The notes under the pieces: generated by a model | What the model was told of the DNA's origin: nothing | Database searches by the model: none | The model's input: only the letters and a program-made list of their open reading frames with translations | Shown: in pieces, positions 17,341 through 25,208 of the stretch | Numbering within the stretch: the first letter of the stretch is position 1 | Layout of the letters: every line of letters starts with the position of its first letter | Origin: Labilithrix sp. | Lineage (GTDB): Bacteria; Myxococcota; Polyangia; Polyangiales; Polyangiaceae | Direction of reading: 5' to 3' | Assembly: GCA_028287035.1 (NCBI GenBank) | Contig: JAQBQL010000166.1 | Location: 1 to 32,968 of the forward strand | Length of the DNA stretch: 32,968 bases | Position numbers and translations under genes: made by a program

Positions 17341-18468
17341 TCAGCCGTGCGAGGGCGCCGGCGGAAGGCTCATGAGCTCCGCCTTCTGCGCCTCGAGATG
17401 AAGCGGGACGCGCGCGTAGACGTCGTCGAACAGGCTCTCGCGAACCGGCGGGCCGGCGGCCTCGACCTCGTTCACGGCGGCCGCGATCTCCTGCGTGAGC
17501 TCCTGTTCGAGCTGCTTCTCGTGGGCGTCGTCGATGAGCCCGAGCTTCCGGAGGTGCTTCTGCAGGCGGTCGACGGGATCCTTCTTCTTCCACGACTCGA
17601 CCTCGGCGTCCGAGCGGTAGCGCGTCGGGTCGTCGCTCGTGGAGTGCGCTCCGATGCGGTACGTGAGCGCCTCGATGAAGGTGGGACCGCCGCCGGAGCG
17701 CGCGCGCGCCGTCGCGTCGGACAGCACCTTCATCATCGCGAGCAGATCGTTGCCGTCGACGCGCACGCTCGGGATGCCGTACGAGCGGCCCTTCACCGCG
17801 ATGGTCCGCGCCGCGGTCTGGCGCGCCGTCGGCACGCTGATCGACCAGTGGTTGTTCTGGCAGATGAGCACCGCCGGGACCTGGAACGTCGCTGCGAAGT
17901 GCATGGCAATGTGGAAGTCCGGCTGGCTCGTCGCGCCGTCGCCGCAGAAGCCGAAGGCGACGTTCGGCTCCTTCTTCAGCTTCATGGCGTGCGCGGTTCC
18001 GACCGCCTGCGGGACCTGCGGGCCGATGCACGACGACCAGCTCACCTGGTGGACGCGCTTGCCCGCCTGGTGGCTCGGCATCTGCCGGCCCTTCTGCACG
18101 TCGGCGCCGTTGCCGAACACCTGGGCGATGAACGTCTTCAGCGGGAAGCCGCGCACCAGCATGACGCTCTGCTCGCGGAGCGCCGGGAACACCCAGTCGT
18201 TCTCCTTCGCGACGAGACCGGTCGCGATCGGCACGGCCTCCTGGCCGGTGCATGCGCCGTAGAAGCCGACGCGCCCCTGACGCTGCAGGAGGATCATTCG
18301 CGCGTCGAGCAGACGGAGGCGCCGGAGATGGCGGTACGCCGCCATCAGCACCTCGGGCGCGATGCCCGGGTCGACCGCGGGGTCCGCGGAGCCGTCGTCA
18401 CGGAGAACGGTGAAGAGGCCGACGTCCGGGTCGGAGTCCTTCAGCGACGCATTCGGTTCGGTGATCAT
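17341..18468 (-). CDS. bkdA1: Branched-chain 2-oxoacid dehydrogenase E1 alpha subunit
   Basis: This 375-residue thiamine-diphosphate enzyme subunit decarboxylates the 2-oxoacids of Leu, Ile and Val. ATG 18468 is preceded by GAGAGG. The ThDP motif is GDGATSQPDFHIA, from Gly176 to the Asn pair QNN at 204-206. RQMPSHQAGKRVHQVS, QVPQAVGTAHAMKL and the phosphorylation-loop region TYRIGAHSTSDDPTRYRS match branched-chain E1 alpha (BCKDHA type) better than pyruvate E1 alpha. In myxobacteria this enzyme feeds iso-branched fatty acids, and the M. xanthus esg locus (E-signal) encodes a homologous E1. The beta subunit and the E2 gene are not in the window. It begins 10 bases after the upstream lipoprotein gene, so it may be part of that operon. 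Confidence 0.9.
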   Translation of the reverse strand: MITEPNASLKDSDPDVGLFTVLRDDGSADPAVDPGIAPEVLMAAYRHLRRLRLLDARMILLQRQGRVGFYGACTGQEAVPIATGLVAKENDWVFPALREQSVMLVRGFPLKTFIAQVFGNGADVQKGRQMPSHQAGKRVHQVSWSSCIGPQVPQAVGTAHAMKLKKEPNVAFGFCGDGATSQPDFHIAMHFAATFQVPAVLICQNNHWSISVPTARQTAARTIAVKGRSYGIPSVRVDGNDLLAMMKVLSDATARARSGGGPTFIEALTYRIGAHSTSDDPTRYRSDAEVESWKKKDPVDRLQKHLRKLGLIDDAHEKQLEQELTQEIAAAVNEVEAAGPPVRESLFDDVYARVPLHLEAQKAELMSLPPAPSHG

Positions 18469-18478
18469 CGGGAGCCTC

Positions 18479-19432
18479 TCAGCCGCCGTCGGCCGTGTAC
18501 GCACACGCTCCATACCACGCAGGAAGACCGGTGAAGCTGATACGGCACGACTCGCCGGTGGGGCATCCGCCCTTCCCCGCGCCGGCATCGACGAGCCCCG
18601 CGTCGTACGGGCTCACCGTGTTCGGAAGCAGGCACACGGTGCGGCAGATGCTCGTCGTCGCGCCGGCGCAGACGAAGCCGTCGGCGCACTCGTTTGCGAA
18701 GCTGCACGGCTCGCGGTTGCCCTTCCCGAAGGAGGCGATGCAGCTCGCCGAGCCCGACGGGTCCTCGACCAGGCAGGTGTCGCCCGCCTTGCAGGGCTCG
18801 ACCTGGAACGGCTGGCAGCGCTGCCGGTAGCTACACACTTCGTAGAGCGGCTGGTTCTTGTCGTCGACCAGCGTGAGATCGCACGCGCCGGTAATCCCTT
18901 CGGGATCGCTCTTGCCGCATGCCTTGTCGTCGCAACACGCCGGCGAGCAGCGCCCGGTCTGCGGGCCGCCGTCCTCGCACAGGTTGCCGACGCACGTGAG
19001 GCCGGGCAAGCACGGATTACCGGTGGCGTTGTTCGCGCAGCACGCGCGGCCGATGCCGAGCTGCTGGCTGCCCTGGACGGGAACGCACCGCGCCTTCGTG
19101 CCGTCGATCACGCACTCCTGCTTGCTGCCTTTCGCGTCATCGGGGCAGTCCTGGAGGACGACGTCGCAGACCCCGGTGACCGGTGAGCCGTCCGGCGCGC
19201 AGTGGCCGCCCTGGATCGGTCCCGCGTCAGCATCCTGGGGACGCGCGTCCACCCCGCCGTCGTGCACGGACGTGTCGGCTGCCGCGTCGGGCGGCACGTC
19301 CTCGGGCATCGACGACGAGCTACACGCGACGATCGCCGCTGCAGCGTGCAGGGCGACGAGGGGAATCAGTACGAGGAAGAGCGGGCGCCGCGTGCGCCGT
19401 GAGGCTCCATCCGGTCCGCTGCTCTTGCCCAT
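18479..19432 (-). CDS. Cys-rich secreted lipoprotein
   Basis: This 317-residue protein starts at ATG 19432 behind GGGGAGG. A basic N-terminus (SRRTRRP) and a hydrophobic segment (LFLVLIPLVALHAAAA) end in IVACSSSS, a lipobox-like site. An Asp/Ala/Pro linker is followed by a domain with some two dozen Cys in short loops (for example CSPACCDDKACG and GNPCLPGLTCVGNLC), presumably disulphide-bonded. This Cys-loop style is frequent in Polyangiales lipoproteins of unknown role. The gene lies between two other lipoprotein genes and bkdA1 on the minus strand. No enzymatic motif is visible. Confidence 0.85.
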   Translation of the reverse strand: MGKSSGPDGASRRTRRPLFLVLIPLVALHAAAAIVACSSSSMPEDVPPDAAADTSVHDGGVDARPQDADAGPIQGGHCAPDGSPVTGVCDVVLQDCPDDAKGSKQECVIDGTKARCVPVQGSQQLGIGRACCANNATGNPCLPGLTCVGNLCEDGGPQTGRCSPACCDDKACGKSDPEGITGACDLTLVDDKNQPLYEVCSYRQRCQPFQVEPCKAGDTCLVEDPSGSASCIASFGKGNREPCSFANECADGFVCAGATTSICRTVCLLPNTVSPYDAGLVDAGAGKGGCPTGESCRISFTGLPAWYGACAYTADGG

Positions 19433-19478
19433 ACGTGCCTCCCCTGCGCAGGTCGCGGTCGCGTTCAGTAGTAGCGAG

Positions 19479-19697
19479 TCACTCCGCGTTGGCGGCGTCC
19501 AGGACCAGCAGCGGCGACGCATTGCGTGGTCGCTGGATCGAGCTGTGAGGCGCCGATACCGGCGTCCCTGTCGGCTTCGCTGTCGGCTCGTCCTTCACGC
19601 AGGACGAACAGCCGCCGAGGGCACTTGCCAGTGAGAAAACGAGAACGGCGGCGGGGAATGCTCCCCGCCGCTCGTTCGCATCGCGCTTACGCGCCAC
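19479..19697 (-). CDS. Small lipoprotein
   Basis: This 72-residue protein has a GTG start 8 bases after the stop of the upstream lipoprotein gene. The leader MARKRDANERRG plus AAVLVFSLASALGGC gives a good lipobox (LGGC, Cys30). The mature part is about 43 residues, rich in Pro, Ser, Thr and Ala, with one further Cys (CSSC). Spacing and leader make it a likely real gene in the same operon; its function is unknown. Confidence 0.6.
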   Translation of the reverse strand: MARKRDANERRGAFPAAVLVFSLASALGGCSSCVKDEPTAKPTGTPVSAPHSSIQRPRNASPLLVLDAANAE

Positions 19698-19705
19698 GTC
19701 GTTGC

Positions 19706-20491
19706 TCAGCCGCCGTCAGCCGCGGGGCTCGCGACGCACAGGGCGACGATCGGGAGCTCGAAGCTGTACTGGACGCCGCCGCCCGTGCCGCCGCAGGTCT
19801 TGCAGACGTCGCCGAGGTCGTTGCAGGCCTTGAGGTAGTTGTTGACCTTGGCCGTGGTGCACGCCGTGCCGAGGGTCTCCGTCTGCGCCTTGCACGCGCC
19901 GCTCTGGGCCGCCGTGTTGCACGCCTGGGTCGGGCCGCCCGCGCAGTCCTGACACGCGAAGCTGAGGCAGGTGTCCCACTCGGAGTAGGCCTTGCCGCAC
20001 GCGTCGCTGCCGGAGACGAGCGTCATGCAGGCGCCCGTGTTGAGGACGGTCGTGGTCTCGGTGCCGATCGTCACGTCGGAGACGATCGCCGCCCACATGG
20101 CCGCGCTGCCGGAGCCGAACGCACACGACTTGCAGTTCGCGCTGACGCCGGCGACGGTGCTGAGCTGGTCGAGCGTGGTGACCGTGCCGGCCTTGACCGC
20201 CTGCTCCATCGCGATGAGGTCGGCGTCGGCGCACGCGCCGGTGACGGCCGGGTTCGGCGACTTGTACGGGAGGTCGCTCGTGTCGACCGTGTCCGTGATC
20301 GGGCACGTCGCGGCGCCCGCTTCCTCGGTCGGCTCGTTCGTGTCGGCGCGGTTCGCGTCCTTCACGGCCGCGTCGGAGGCGTCGCCGCCGACCTCGACGT
20401 TGGTGGTCGAGGAGCAGCCAGCGGCCGCCATCGAGATCATGAGGCCCGAAAGGGCGGTGACACTAGCGAGCGCGAAAACCTTCTTGACCAT
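19706..20491 (-). CDS. Cys-rich lipoprotein, first gene of a minus-strand operon
   Basis: This 261-residue protein starts at ATG 20491 behind a strong TAGGAGG. Its leader (MVKKVFALASVTALSGLMISM) ends in AAAGC (lipobox Cys). The Asp/Ala/Glu linker (about 35-75) is followed by a domain with many paired Cys, such as CKSC, CQDC and CKTCGG. It ends in a strand and CVASPAADGG. The protein is likely an outer-membrane lipoprotein exposed at the surface or periplasm. It heads the run of genes down to bkdA1 and lpd, with gaps of 8, 46, 10 and 71 bases. No recognisable family. Confidence 0.85.
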   Translation of the reverse strand: MVKKVFALASVTALSGLMISMAAAGCSSTTNVEVGGDASDAAVKDANRADTNEPTEEAGAATCPITDTVDTSDLPYKSPNPAVTGACADADLIAMEQAVKAGTVTTLDQLSTVAGVSANCKSCAFGSGSAAMWAAIVSDVTIGTETTTVLNTGACMTLVSGSDACGKAYSEWDTCLSFACQDCAGGPTQACNTAAQSGACKAQTETLGTACTTAKVNNYLKACNDLGDVCKTCGGTGGGVQYSFELPIVALCVASPAADGG

Positions 20492-20593
20492 CTGATAGCC
20501 TCCTACTGCTTCCCGCGACGCCGTTCGCCGCAAGCTATTTCCCGAAACTGCCGTGACGTACCGCGACGTGCGCAGAGCCCTCAAGGCGCGCGC

Positions 20594-20622
20594 ACGCTAC
20601 CGACCTGTAACCTCATCGTCAA
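20594..20622 (-). promoter_or_regulatory. Candidate sigma-70-type promoter for the lipoprotein/bkdA1 operon
   Basis: On the minus strand TTGACG (20622-20617) is followed after 17 bases by TAGCGT (20599-20594). The -35 matches the consensus at five of six positions, the -10 at only three. Transcription would start near 20587, leaving a leader of about 95 bases before ATG 20491. Confidence 0.35.
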
Positions 20623-20668
20623 GGAGTTCCCTGGCGATCCGGTATGTGATTGGGTGCGAGGTTCTGGG

Positions 20669-20681
20669 GGTATGACATACC
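20669..20681. promoter_or_regulatory. 13-bp palindrome GGTATGACATACC
   Basis: Perfect 6-bp arms around a single central base. A second GGTATG lies at 20641-20646. The site is about 50 bases upstream of the candidate -35, a position suited to an activator or repressor. The protein that would bind is unknown. Confidence 0.4.
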
Positions 20682-20689
20682 GTTCCGAG

Positions 20690-20707
20690 CCGTTAGATTT
20701 CTAACGG
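20690..20707. other. Hairpin CCGTTAG-ATTT-CTAACGG
   Basis: Perfect 7-bp stem with a 4-base loop in an AT-rich patch, 109 bases beyond the stop of the DUF4149 gene. There is no T-run, so it may be an operator or a Rho-associated end rather than an intrinsic terminator. Confidence 0.4.
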
Positions 20708-20815
20708 TCACCACGGACAGCGTGGGCTGAAACATCCAGCCAGCACGGCCGCCGAGGCCGTCTTCCGCCGGGATCGACGGGAGACATGCGACGAGACTGC
20801 ACGAGCCGTGCCGCA

Positions 20816-21328
20816 TCACGGCGGAGGCGGGGGCGGCGCGGCCAGGCGCTGCACGCAGTAGAAGAGGGCCGCGGCCAGGACGGCCGCCTCCAGCTTTCCG
20901 AAGTTCTCGGCCATGCGATGGAGGCGCTCGAGGGCGAGCCCGTCGGCGCCGACGCCGCGGATCGCGCCGCCCTGGTGGAGCGCGGCGATCCGGGGCGAGA
21001 GCCAGGTGGCGACCGCGATGGCGAGGCCCGCCGCCGTCGTGAGGTACATCACGCGGGCCAGGGCGGGCTTGCTGATCCGCCCGCTGCCGCGCGCGAGGAA
21101 CGCCTCGGCGGCGAGCGCGATCACCGCGCACGCGATGGCTACGAGGTCGAAGCGGCGGAACACCTGGGTCATCGCGTCGGCGCTGCCCGGCGCCGGTACC
21201 ACGCTGAACACGATGGGCGCCACGATCGCGCCGAGCACCACGAGGCCACTCGCCCACATGCCGATCGCGGCGAGCTGCAGGGACGCGACCACGGTGACCG
21301 TCATGCCTGAAGGGGGGCGGCTCTTCAT
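20816..21328 (-). CDS. DUF4149-like inner-membrane protein
   Basis: This 170-residue protein has four predicted membrane segments (about 10-45, 60-80, 92-112 and 145-163). The segment ASGLVVLGAIVAPIVFSVV followed by VFRRFDLVAIACA resembles DUF4149/TMEM205-like membrane proteins, whose biochemical role is not established. It ends in a run of six Pro. ATG 21328 overlaps the stop of the upstream gene (ATGA), making it the last gene of a six-gene coupled operon. Small loops contain Arg and Lys on the inner side. Confidence 0.7.
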   Translation of the reverse strand: MKSRPPSGMTVTVVASLQLAAIGMWASGLVVLGAIVAPIVFSVVPAPGSADAMTQVFRRFDLVAIACAVIALAAEAFLARGSGRISKPALARVMYLTTAAGLAIAVATWLSPRIAALHQGGAIRGVGADGLALERLHRMAENFGKLEAAVLAAALFYCVQRLAAPPPPPP

Positions 21329-22341
21329 AGGACCATCCGTACACCATGGTCGCGGTCGCGCGTGCCGATCTCGAGCGCGCCGGCGCGTGAGGTCACGACG
21401 GCCTTTGGCTTGCCAGGCAGCGCCAGCTCGAGGCGGACCCGCGCCAGCTTCGTGTCGAGCAGGTAGGTGAGCGCGCCGGAGGGGTTGGCGAGATGGAGGC
21501 CGACGAAGTCGTCGGTCTCGGCGCTGAGCTCGGCCTGCACCTCGATCGCCCGGCTGGCGGCATGGACCTCGAAGCGGCGCAGCGAGACCGAGCCGCGGTT
21601 CTTTCCGAACAGCTCGCCGGCGTTGAGATCGAACGTCTGGCCCTGCCAACGGACGAAGACCGCGGTGAGCATCGGCGAGAGCAGCACCGGCCCCATGCGC
21701 ACGCGCGACGTCGCGGCCTCGAACACGAGGTCGTCCGCGCCGTCCCACGTGTTGCAGTGCGCCCACGCGTAGAAGCGGGGCATCGCGGAGCCCCAGTGAT
21801 GGCCGACCATGGCCGGCCAGCCGTCGAGCGACCACCGCTCGGGCGGCGCGCCGTCCCCACGCGTCACGTCGACGGTGCCGCTCGCTCGCGTGTCGGAGAG
21901 CGGCGACACGAGCTTCGAGGGCGGCAAGGACGTGCGGTAGAGCCACGCGTGCGGCAGGTGGCGGATCGGCGCGGCGCGCGGGCCCGACGTCTCGAGGTCC
22001 CACGCGAGCTTGCGAGGACCGCTCGTCAGCGCGCCCACCGCGTGACGCAGCGTGAGGCGGCACGCGTCGACCTCGACGTCGAGCGTGCCGCGCGCGAACC
22101 GGGCCCCGGCAAGCGGAACGACGACCTTGGTCGCGACGTGGCCGTGGTCACGGTCGAACGCGATCGACCATGCCTCCGCGACGGGTGGCACCGCGGGATC
22201 GGTCGGCACGAGGAGCGCGATCTTCGTCGTGAACGCGCGGCGACCGCCCGGCTCGTGCGCGACGAAGAACCAGCTCTCGACGTGCCCTGCGTCCTTGCCG
22301 GCGCGGTACCGGAGATCGAGGAGGTCGGCCGGGAGGTTCAC
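21325..22341 (-). CDS. Lipocalin/AttH-like beta-rich protein
   Basis: This 338-residue protein has a GTG start overlapping the stop of the HEAT gene (GTGA). There is no signal peptide or membrane segment. The sequence is rich in alternating beta-strand patterns. It begins LDLRYRAGKDAGHVESWFFV and has a central GWPAMVGHHWGSAMPRFYAW, then DDLVFEAATSRVR and FVRWQGQTFDLN. The paired-His/Trp segment after the first half and the two-lobed beta layout recall AttH, CrtC-like hydratases and tocopherol-cyclase-like lipocalin repeats, which act on hydrophobic substrates. This match is by eye and uncertain. In context it may handle a lipid or small hydrophobic molecule with the membrane proteins of the operon. 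Confidence 0.55.
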   Translation of the reverse strand: MNLPADLLDLRYRAGKDAGHVESWFFVAHEPGGRRAFTTKIALLVPTDPAVPPVAEAWSIAFDRDHGHVATKVVVPLAGARFARGTLDVEVDACRLTLRHAVGALTSGPRKLAWDLETSGPRAAPIRHLPHAWLYRTSLPPSKLVSPLSDTRASGTVDVTRGDGAPPERWSLDGWPAMVGHHWGSAMPRFYAWAHCNTWDGADDLVFEAATSRVRMGPVLLSPMLTAVFVRWQGQTFDLNAGELFGKNRGSVSLRRFEVHAASRAIEVQAELSAETDDFVGLHLANPSGALTYLLDTKLARVRLELALPGKPKAVVTSRAGALEIGTRDRDHGVRMVL

Positions 22342-23387
22342 GCGCTCCCCTTCCCGCCTGCTGCCGGTCCGTCGAGCCGTGCGAGCGCTTCCGCGACGAG
22401 CTCGGGATCGACCATGCCCTCGGGCAGCGCCTCGATCGCGGCCCGCGCCTCGCGCAGGCGCGCCCGCCCGGCGGCGACCACCGCGCCGCCCAGCACGTCG
22501 GGGCGCGTGGCGCGCAGGTCGTCCAGGATCTCGCGGACCGCCCGCGGGTGACCGAGCCGGGCCAGCGCGATCTTCGCGTGGAAGACGCACGTGTCCTTCA
22601 CGAGGCGGGCGAGACCCCACGCGCGGCGCTCGAGATGAGGGCGCGCCTCGGCGAGGCCGAGCTCTCCGACGAGCTCGACGGCGGCGCGCTCGTCTTCCTT
22701 CTCGAGCGCGTCGGCGCCGATCTTGTCGCCGCGGACGACGCGGAGGAGCAGCCCATGGCCGGCGTGGTCTCCCGACTTGGCGAGCACGATGGCGGCGGCG
22801 AGGCGAAGGTGCGGGCTCTTCGTCTCGAGAAGCGCGTGCGCGCGCTCGAGCACGCGCGTGTCGGCCGCCGTGCCTGCATCGATCCGCTCCTCGGCGATGC
22901 GGAGCGCGATGTGCACGACCGCGTCGTCGTCGTCCTTCGTCGCGCGGACGAGCTGGTCGGCGATCTCGCGGTCGTCCTTCGTGACGCGGCAGAACGCGAT
23001 GATCGCCTGGTAACGCATCTCGGGCCGCTTGTCGGTGAGCGCCCGGCAGAGACGGGGGAGCGCACGGGCGTCGGCCAGCTCGCCGAGCGCGGTCAGCGCC
23101 ATCTGGCGGACGTACGCGTCGTCGTCGTCGACGCCGCGCAGGAGGGCGGGCACCGCGCTCGTCGCCACGAGATCCGCGAGGCCGACCGCGGCGGCGGCAC
23201 GGACCTTCGCGACCTGGTCCGACAGCCGCTCCTCGAGGCGCGGGATGGCGCGTTCCCGCACCGATGCGTCCGCGCGCGCGTGCCGGAGGAGATCGTGGAT
23301 GGCGGAGGCGCGCACCTCGCCCTTCGTGCTGTCGAGATCGCGGAAGCTCGCCTCGAGCGTGCGGGGGAGCGGCGGCGGGGCGAGCAT
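22338..23387 (-). CDS. HEAT-repeat (PBS-lyase-type) scaffold protein
   Basis: This 349-residue soluble protein is made of repeated two-helix units with VRxxAxxxLxxL signatures, such as VRAAAAVGLADL, VRQMALTALGEL, MRYQAIIAFCRV, VVHIALRIAEER and LRLAAAIVLAKS, spaced by about 30-35 residues from residue 15 to 340. ATG 23387 is preferred; a TTG at 23429 would add 14 residues but overlaps the upstream permease more deeply. HEAT proteins serve as protein-binding scaffolds, and no catalytic motif is seen. The stop overlaps the next gene (GTGA). It lies between ABC permeases and a lipocalin-like protein, so it may assemble the transport unit. Confidence 0.85.
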   Translation of the reverse strand: MLAPPPLPRTLEASFRDLDSTKGEVRASAIHDLLRHARADASVRERAIPRLEERLSDQVAKVRAAAAVGLADLVATSAVPALLRGVDDDDAYVRQMALTALGELADARALPRLCRALTDKRPEMRYQAIIAFCRVTKDDREIADQLVRATKDDDDAVVHIALRIAEERIDAGTAADTRVLERAHALLETKSPHLRLAAAIVLAKSGDHAGHGLLLRVVRGDKIGADALEKEDERAAVELVGELGLAEARPHLERRAWGLARLVKDTCVFHAKIALARLGHPRAVREILDDLRATRPDVLGGAVVAAGRARLREARAAIEALPEGMVDPELVAEALARLDGPAAGGKGSA

Positions 23388-23403
23388 GGGGGGCGGCCCC
23401 TTC

Positions 23404-24234
23404 TTAGTGCCCGGAGCCGCCGCGGGCAAACGACGGATCGAATGCGCGCCCGGCGATCATGAGGGCGACGCTCGTGACGAACACGCTGCCGGCGCCCACG
23501 AAGAGCACGTGGGGGGCGCGGAGCATCGCCGAGACGCCCTGGTCGAGGATCGATCCAAGGGACACGCCGTCGCGCGTGCCGAACCCGACGAACGCGAGCG
23601 CCGCCTCGCTGACGACCACCGCCGCGCCCGTCGAGCCGAGCTGCACGGCGACCACCCCGAGGAGATTCGGCAGGAGGTGCCGCAGCACGACGCGCGTGCG
23701 GCCGCCCCCGAGGGCGCGTGCCGCCTCGATGAAGGCCGCGTCCCGCAGCACCTTCGTCTGCGCGAGCGCCAGGCGCGTGAACGGCGCCCATGCCGTGAGG
23801 AGGAACACCGCGCCCAGGTGCCCGCGCGTCGGCGACCGGACCGCGGAGAGCACGACGAGGGCGAGCAGGAACGTCGGGAACGCCTGCACGAGATCGCATG
23901 CCCGCGACACCGCGCGCTCGAAGCCGCCGCGCGCCAGGCCGGCCGCCGCGCCGAGCGGCGCGCCCACGAGGAAGCCGCACAGCGCCACCACGGCGGCCAG
24001 CACGACGCCACGCTGCGTCGCATGGGCGACCAGCGCGAGGAGGTCGACGCCCGCCTCGCCGCAGCCGAGCGGCCAGGCGCGAGACGGCGCCGCCCACGAG
24101 AGCTCGGGGTCGAGGTGCGTCGGCGATCGCGTCCCGAGCGCGACCGCCGAGGTGACGGCGACCACGGCCGCAAGCGGGAGGACCCGCAGGACCGTCGTCA
24201 CGACGCGCGACCGAGGGGCCGGCGCGCCCGTCAC
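23404..24234 (-). CDS. ABC transporter permease, DppC/OppC type
   Basis: This 276-residue membrane protein has a GTG start in a GTGA overlap with the upstream permease. An N-terminal helix (VLRVLPLAAVVAVTSAVAL) and a periplasmic loop are followed by five hydrophobic segments. The EAA loop that docks on the ATPase is EAARALGGGRTRVVLRH. FVGFGTRDGVSLGSIL near the end is typical of dipeptide/oligopeptide/nickel permease C subunits. Neither an ATPase nor a substrate-binding protein is in the window. The substrate is unknown; peptides or nickel are the usual cargo for this family. Confidence 0.9.
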   Translation of the reverse strand: MTGAPAPRSRVVTTVLRVLPLAAVVAVTSAVALGTRSPTHLDPELSWAAPSRAWPLGCGEAGVDLLALVAHATQRGVVLAAVVALCGFLVGAPLGAAAGLARGGFERAVSRACDLVQAFPTFLLALVVLSAVRSPTRGHLGAVFLLTAWAPFTRLALAQTKVLRDAAFIEAARALGGGRTRVVLRHLLPNLLGVVAVQLGSTGAAVVVSEAALAFVGFGTRDGVSLGSILDQGVSAMLRAPHVLFVGAGSVFVTSVALMIAGRAFDPSFARGGSGH

Positions 24235-25208
24235 GAGCGCACCCGCGGGTCGACGGCGGCGTGCACGGCGGCCGCGATCTGCTGGGCGCCGATGAAGAGC
24301 GCGCCCGAGAACACCACCGCGCCCTCGAGCACCGGCAGATCGCGCGATGCGTACGCCTCGAGGATCAACGTGCCGAGGCCTCGCCGCTCGAAGAGCCGCT
24401 CGAGCACCACCGCGCCGCCGAGCAGCGCGCCGAGCTGCGTGCCGACGACCGTGACGATGGGGCCGATCGCGGCGGGCAGCGCGTGCAGCCAGAGCACGCG
24501 CGCATGTCCCCCGCCCTTCGCGCGCGCGACGCCGAGGAACTGCGCGCGGCCGACATCCTCGAGGGCGGCGCGCGAGACGCGCGACACGTGCGCGGCGAGC
24601 GGCAAGGCGAGGAGGCTGCTCGCGAACAGGAGACCGGCGGCGCCGGCATCGGGGTCACCGGGCAGCGGCACGACCCGCAGACGGGCGGCGAGGGCGAACG
24701 TCAGCACGGGCGCGAAGGCGAGGAGCGGCGTCGCAGCGAGGGCGGTCGCGCCGCGATCGATCCACGTGCGCCGGGCGCCCAGCCACGGCCCGGCGCCCAG
24801 CACCGCGAGCGATACGCCGAGGACCGCGCCGAGCAGCACGGCGAGCCCGGCGAGCGAGGCGGTGGGAGCCACGGCGCCGAGCACCCGGGCCACGGCCGAG
24901 GTGCCGGGACGTCGCACCGATTCCCCCAGATCGAGCGTCGCCAGCCCGCGGACGAAGCGTGCATATTGCAGCCAGAGCGGCTCGTCGAGGTGGAGCCTCG
25001 CGGAGAGCGCCGCGCGCTCAGCGGCGGTCGCTTGGTCGCCGAGCACGAGCGCCGCCGGATCCCCGGGCAGGATCCGGAGCGCGAGGAACACGAGGGTCGC
25101 GAGCGCGAGGACCACGAGCGCCGCTTCGAGGACACGCCCGGCGACCCGGAGCGTCACGGCGCGGAGCGGAGATGCCGCCGCGCGCGCCGCCGATTCAGCC
25201 GCCGTCAC
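24231..25208 (-). CDS. ABC transporter permease, DppB/OppB type
   Basis: This 325-residue membrane protein partners the DppC-like permease. GTG 25208 overlaps the stop of the lipoprotein gene by 14 bases; ATGs at 25235 and 25250 are possible alternatives. The first helix (VLALATLVFLALRILPGDPA) is followed by YARFVRGLATLDLGESVRRP, the family signature region after the first membrane helix. Further helices follow, with the EAA-type loop GVARAKGGGHARVLWLHALP and the conserved EGAVVFSGALFI near the end. Heterodimeric DppB/DppC channels import peptides, nickel or related solutes across the inner membrane. The ATPase subunits must be elsewhere, or lost. Confidence 0.9.
   Translation of the reverse strand: MTAAESAARAAASPLRAVTLRVAGRVLEAALVVLALATLVFLALRILPGDPAALVLGDQATAAERAALSARLHLDEPLWLQYARFVRGLATLDLGESVRRPGTSAVARVLGAVAPTASLAGLAVLLGAVLGVSLAVLGAGPWLGARRTWIDRGATALAATPLLAFAPVLTFALAARLRVVPLPGDPDAGAAGLLFASSLLALPLAAHVSRVSRAALEDVGRAQFLGVARAKGGGHARVLWLHALPAAIGPIVTVVGTQLGALLGGAVVLERLFERRGLGTLILEAYASRDLPVLEGAVVFSGALFIGAQQIAAAVHAAVDPRVRS

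Larger units (their letters stand above)
20492..20815. other. 324-base intergenic region with promoter-like and palindromic elements
   Basis: This is the longest gap in the window and is noticeably less GC-rich than its surroundings near 20600-20710. It separates two minus-strand operons. It holds a candidate promoter (20594-20622), a 13-bp palindrome (20669-20681) and a hairpin (20690-20707). I see no coding signal that stands out. Confidence 0.6.

Noticed and set aside
15845..18253. lpd as an 802-residue fusion extended upstream
   Set aside because: The extension is an out-of-frame reading of bkdA1; ATG 17269 has a good ribosome-binding site and a standard N-terminus.
20669..20681. GGTATGACATACC as a NikR operator
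   Set aside because: The E. coli NikR site, as I recall it, needs GTATGA and TCATAC 16 bases apart; here the halves nearly touch, and nikR is more than 10 kb away.
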